Positions 62,452-64,000 of a stretch of 64,000 nt of DNA are shown one piece after another. Every line of letters starts with the position of its first letter. Position 1 is the first letter of the stretch. Made by a program: the position numbers and the translations under genes. Below the pieces are notes generated by a model. That model was not told the origin of the DNA. It made no database searches and worked only from the letters and a program-made list of their open reading frames with translations. This DNA is from Mesobacterium pallidum (GTDB taxonomy: Bacteria > Pseudomonadota > Alphaproteobacteria > Rhodobacterales > Rhodobacteraceae): assembly GCF_019966535.1 (NCBI RefSeq), contig NZ_JAIMID010000003.1, positions 299,487-363,486 of the forward strand, read 5' to 3'.

Positions 62452-62940
62452 ATGGCGAATGCACGCACGGCAAGGCTGCTATCGTTGCTCGCCTTGAGCA
62501 CGATATGTGCAGGCCCGTCCTGGGCTGACGGCGCAGGACAGCGCGAAACGTTGGCTCTGCAAGCTTGCCTGTTCGATTATCAAGGCGCTGAGCACCAGTG
62601 TTTTGATGTGACGTACTATACCTGTATGGGCGAACAGCTTGGCATCGCCGCAAATCCAACCCTCGCGAAGGAGCGATGTTTGCTCCAGGAGTTCACCGTC
62701 TGGACCAACCTCATCGAAGACGCTTGCGAGGACCTTGGTGAAATCATCGAACCGGGCTCTGCGACATGGGACGCTTTGTGCTTTGAAAACAATGCACCTA
62801 ATTGGAGCTATATAACTCGAGGACTCAACAGTTCGGACCAAGCGTCGGACGCACGCCAAACCAGACTGCAACTGGCCGCCGAAAGCGCCCGGTCATTCGC
62901 AGTCCAAATTCGAAAGTTGCTAAGGAAACAACAAAACTGA
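62452..62940 (+). CDS. Secreted Cys-containing protein of unknown function
   Basis: This 162-residue protein has a signal peptide (LLSLLALSTICAGPSWADG). The mature region has five or six cysteines (LQACLFDYQ, HQCFDV, YYTCMGE, KERCLLQE, EDACEDL, DALCFEN), spaced like LprI/DUF1311-type periplasmic proteins, and a basic helical end. Its AT-richer codon use differs from the core genes to the left, which supports arrival with the mobile region. Homology to LprI is a guess. Confidence 0.6.
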   Translation: MANARTARLLSLLALSTICAGPSWADGAGQRETLALQACLFDYQGAEHQCFDVTYYTCMGEQLGIAANPTLAKERCLLQEFTVWTNLIEDACEDLGEIIEPGSATWDALCFENNAPNWSYITRGLNSSDQASDARQTRLQLAAESARSFAVQIRKLLRKQQN

Positions 62941-63077
62941 GCTACGAGCTGGTTAGCGCCCTTAACGGACGGATGCTTTCCGCGGTGTGCAGGTCCTGCT
63001 CCATCTTTTTTGGGCGGAGCTACCAGGCGTTTGCTCTTTGAGCGGTTCGTTTTGTTGGGATGGGCTTTGGGGACGTC

Positions 63078-63108
63078 AAAAAGGCCGCGTCCCTTTCGGG
63101 AGCGGCCT
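63078..63108 (-). terminator. Terminator-like hairpin reading leftwards
   Basis: On the minus strand AGGCCGC (63108-63102) and GCGGCCT (63088-63082) form a stem with extra GGGAC-side pairing, followed by TTTT. It would stop minus-strand transcripts coming from the mobile region. The surrounding gap 62941-63321 has no convincing gene. Confidence 0.6.
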
Positions 63109-63143
63109 GTTCGCTAAAACTGGTTGCGGGAGGGCGATCTAAA

Positions 63144-63198
63144 CTTAACCTGCGAGGGTCGCAGGATAAGTTGGTTGCGGGGGCTCGCAACCAACTTA
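63144..63198 (-). other. Candidate origin of transfer (oriT) with IncP-type nick site
   Basis: On the minus strand the inverted repeat TAAGTTGGTTGCG/CGCAACCAACTTA (63198-63186 and 63179-63167, loop of six) runs directly into TATCCTG|C (63168-63161). This is a full match to the YATCCTGY nick consensus of IncP-type (MOBP) relaxases, and in RP4 the nick also lies just 3' of an inverted repeat. A second imperfect stem (CTTAACCTGCGA 63144-63155 with TCGCAGGATAAG 63159-63170, one mismatch) covers the nick. mobC and a relaxase gene follow on the plus strand. Confidence 0.55.
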
Positions 63199-63321
63199 AC
63201 TTGCTGATCTTCGCGCCAGACTTCTCGGCATGGCGATACGCCTCCTAAGCGTTTGAAACTATGATGCAATCGCTCAGGAAAGTTGTTTCCGCCGTCATGC
63301 CGGGTCCGAAAGGAACCCGAC

Positions 63322-63720
63322 ATGAAAACCGAGTTCAATACACATGGAAGTCAGCGAAAGCGTGAAGCGCCCTTCTCGCTCAGACTGACATTCGAGGAAC
63401 GTGCCAAGTTGGAGGACGCCGCAAACGGCGTGCCGCTTGGCACCTATATCAAGGCGGTGCTTTTCGGCAGCGGCTTGCCCAAAGTGCGGCGACGGAACAC
63501 CCAGCCGGTCAAAGACCACGAGGCCTTGGGCCGCGTGCTGGCCACGCTCGGACAGTCACGCCTGTCTGCAAACCTCAACCAAATGGCGTGAGCCGTAAAC
63601 ACCGGCACCCTGCCAGTGCATCCCGAAACGGAGGCAGACCTTCGCCGTGCCTGCGGCGAGGTGCACGAGATGAGAACCGCTCTGCTCGAAGCCTTCGGCA
63701 AGGACGGGGGTGAGTCATGA
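63322..63720 (+). pseudogene. mobC: mobC relaxosome gene with in-frame stop
   Basis: From ATG 63322 (GAAAGGAACCCGAC upstream) the frame encodes a ribbon-helix-helix start (FSLRLTFEERAKLEDAANGV) and the MobC core RLSANLNQM, then meets TGA at 63589-63591. The same frame continues to 63720 with AVNTGTLPVHPETEADLRRA and RTALLEAFGKDGG, which complete the MobC C-terminal region. A single change (such as CGA to TGA) explains the break. The second half overlaps the relaxase ATG (ATGA). Confidence 0.8.
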
Positions 63721-63965
63721 TCTTGAACGGCAATGAACGCGGCAACGCGAAGGAGCTTGCGCGCCATCTGTTGAACATTCGCGACAACGATCACGTCGAA
63801 CTGCATGATCTGCGCGGCTTCGTCTCCGATGACTTGCATGGCGCGCTCCTGGAAGCTGAAGCCATCTCGATGGGAACGCGGTGCATCAATCACCTGTTCT
63901 CCCTCAGCTTAAATCCACCTGAAGGTCACGTCCGTCAAGGTGGTGTAATTTCCCGGATGGCCTGA
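63717..63965 (+). pseudogene. Truncated relaxase/mobilization nuclease
   Basis: The frame starts MILNGNERGNAKELARHLLN and continues EHVELHDLRGF-like sequence to GTRCINHLFSLSLNPPEG. This is the N-terminal end of the relaxase/mobilization nuclease family that usually accompanies this MobC type. Homology ends at about 63925 and the frame stops at 63965, where several hundred residues should follow. The last 75 bases do not continue the relaxase; they may be the end of another element or a deletion join, continuing outside the window. Confidence 0.7.
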
Positions 63966-64000
63966 GGGCATGATCAGGCGGCTTTCGTTGTTATGCTGAG

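Noticed and set aside
1..64000. tRNA, rRNA, tmRNA or 4.5S RNA genes
   Set aside because: I looked for T-loop GTTCGA-type motifs and conserved rRNA segments and found only matches inside coding genes.

Overview
The window is high-GC DNA with dense, short-spaced genes and many ATGA start/stop overlaps. Gene content (petABC, the RpoE-ChrR pair, glcDEF, Blh-SQR fusion, saccharopine genes, DUF4170-waaA-lpxK, chorismate mutase beside rpsP) points to a Rhodobacteraceae/Roseobacter-group alphaproteobacterium. Most of it reads as chromosomal core. The last 1.7 kb is less GC-rich by eye and carries broken plasmid-type genes. I found no tRNA, rRNA or CRISPR array.

Layout. 1-3.8 kb: a LacI regulator (cut by the left edge), an MFS transporter and xylulokinase, probably one sugar or polyol uptake unit. 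4-5.8 kb: OsmC, a secreted protein and a DUF599 membrane protein on the minus strand. 5.9-10 kb: glycolate oxidase glcDEF. 10-11.7 kb: two tandem secreted trypsin-like proteases. 11.8-16.4 kb: EamA exporter, LysR regulator, M15 peptidase, Ca2+/Na+ antiporter, glycosyltransferase. 16.7-22.5 kb: ffh, three GNAT acetyltransferases, chorismate mutase, rpsP, rimM and two small or unknown membrane genes. 22.6-25.5 kb: a histidine-phosphatase-like protein and a two-gene saccharopine lysine pathway. 25.5-30.2 kb: DUF3775, then SDR/DUF1365/FAD-oxidoreductase divergent from rpoE-chrR (singlet-oxygen-type stress response). 30.2-33.9 kb: an outer-membrane barrel and the cytochrome bc1 operon petABC. 34-39.6 kb: PaiB-like protein, GST, CbiX-like chelatase, and a sulfide unit (phosphatase-SQR fusion plus SulP transporter) behind a clear SqrR/BigR-type operator. 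39.8-51.9 kb: 5-oxoprolinase, crotonase-like protein, SDR, DUF2125, pmbA, cysQ-like, DUF4170, waaA, lpxK. 52-57 kb: two small ORFs, then a minus-strand ribosomal protein operon running rpmC to rpmD. 57.2-62.1 kb: sulfotransferase, LysR with a divergent small gene, two paralogous membrane-anchored RTX-like proteins, and a 2OG-Fe(II) oxygenase-like protein.

From about 62.3 kb the core order breaks. A P-loop kinase gene is cut off at the C-terminal remnant of an IS66 transposase. After it come an unknown secreted protein, an inverted-repeat site with a full match to the IncP-type nick consensus (candidate oriT), a mobC gene with an in-frame stop, and a truncated relaxase. This looks like a decayed integrated mobilizable element.

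Two intergenic repeat families recur: a GAGGGGCCAGCCCCTC hairpin family ending in a GTATTT..GAAA.GATGAAG box, present as 44-bp and 25-bp tandem arrays, and a GGTGGGGT/ACCCCACC hairpin family. A copy of the second family lies inside the ribosomal operon.
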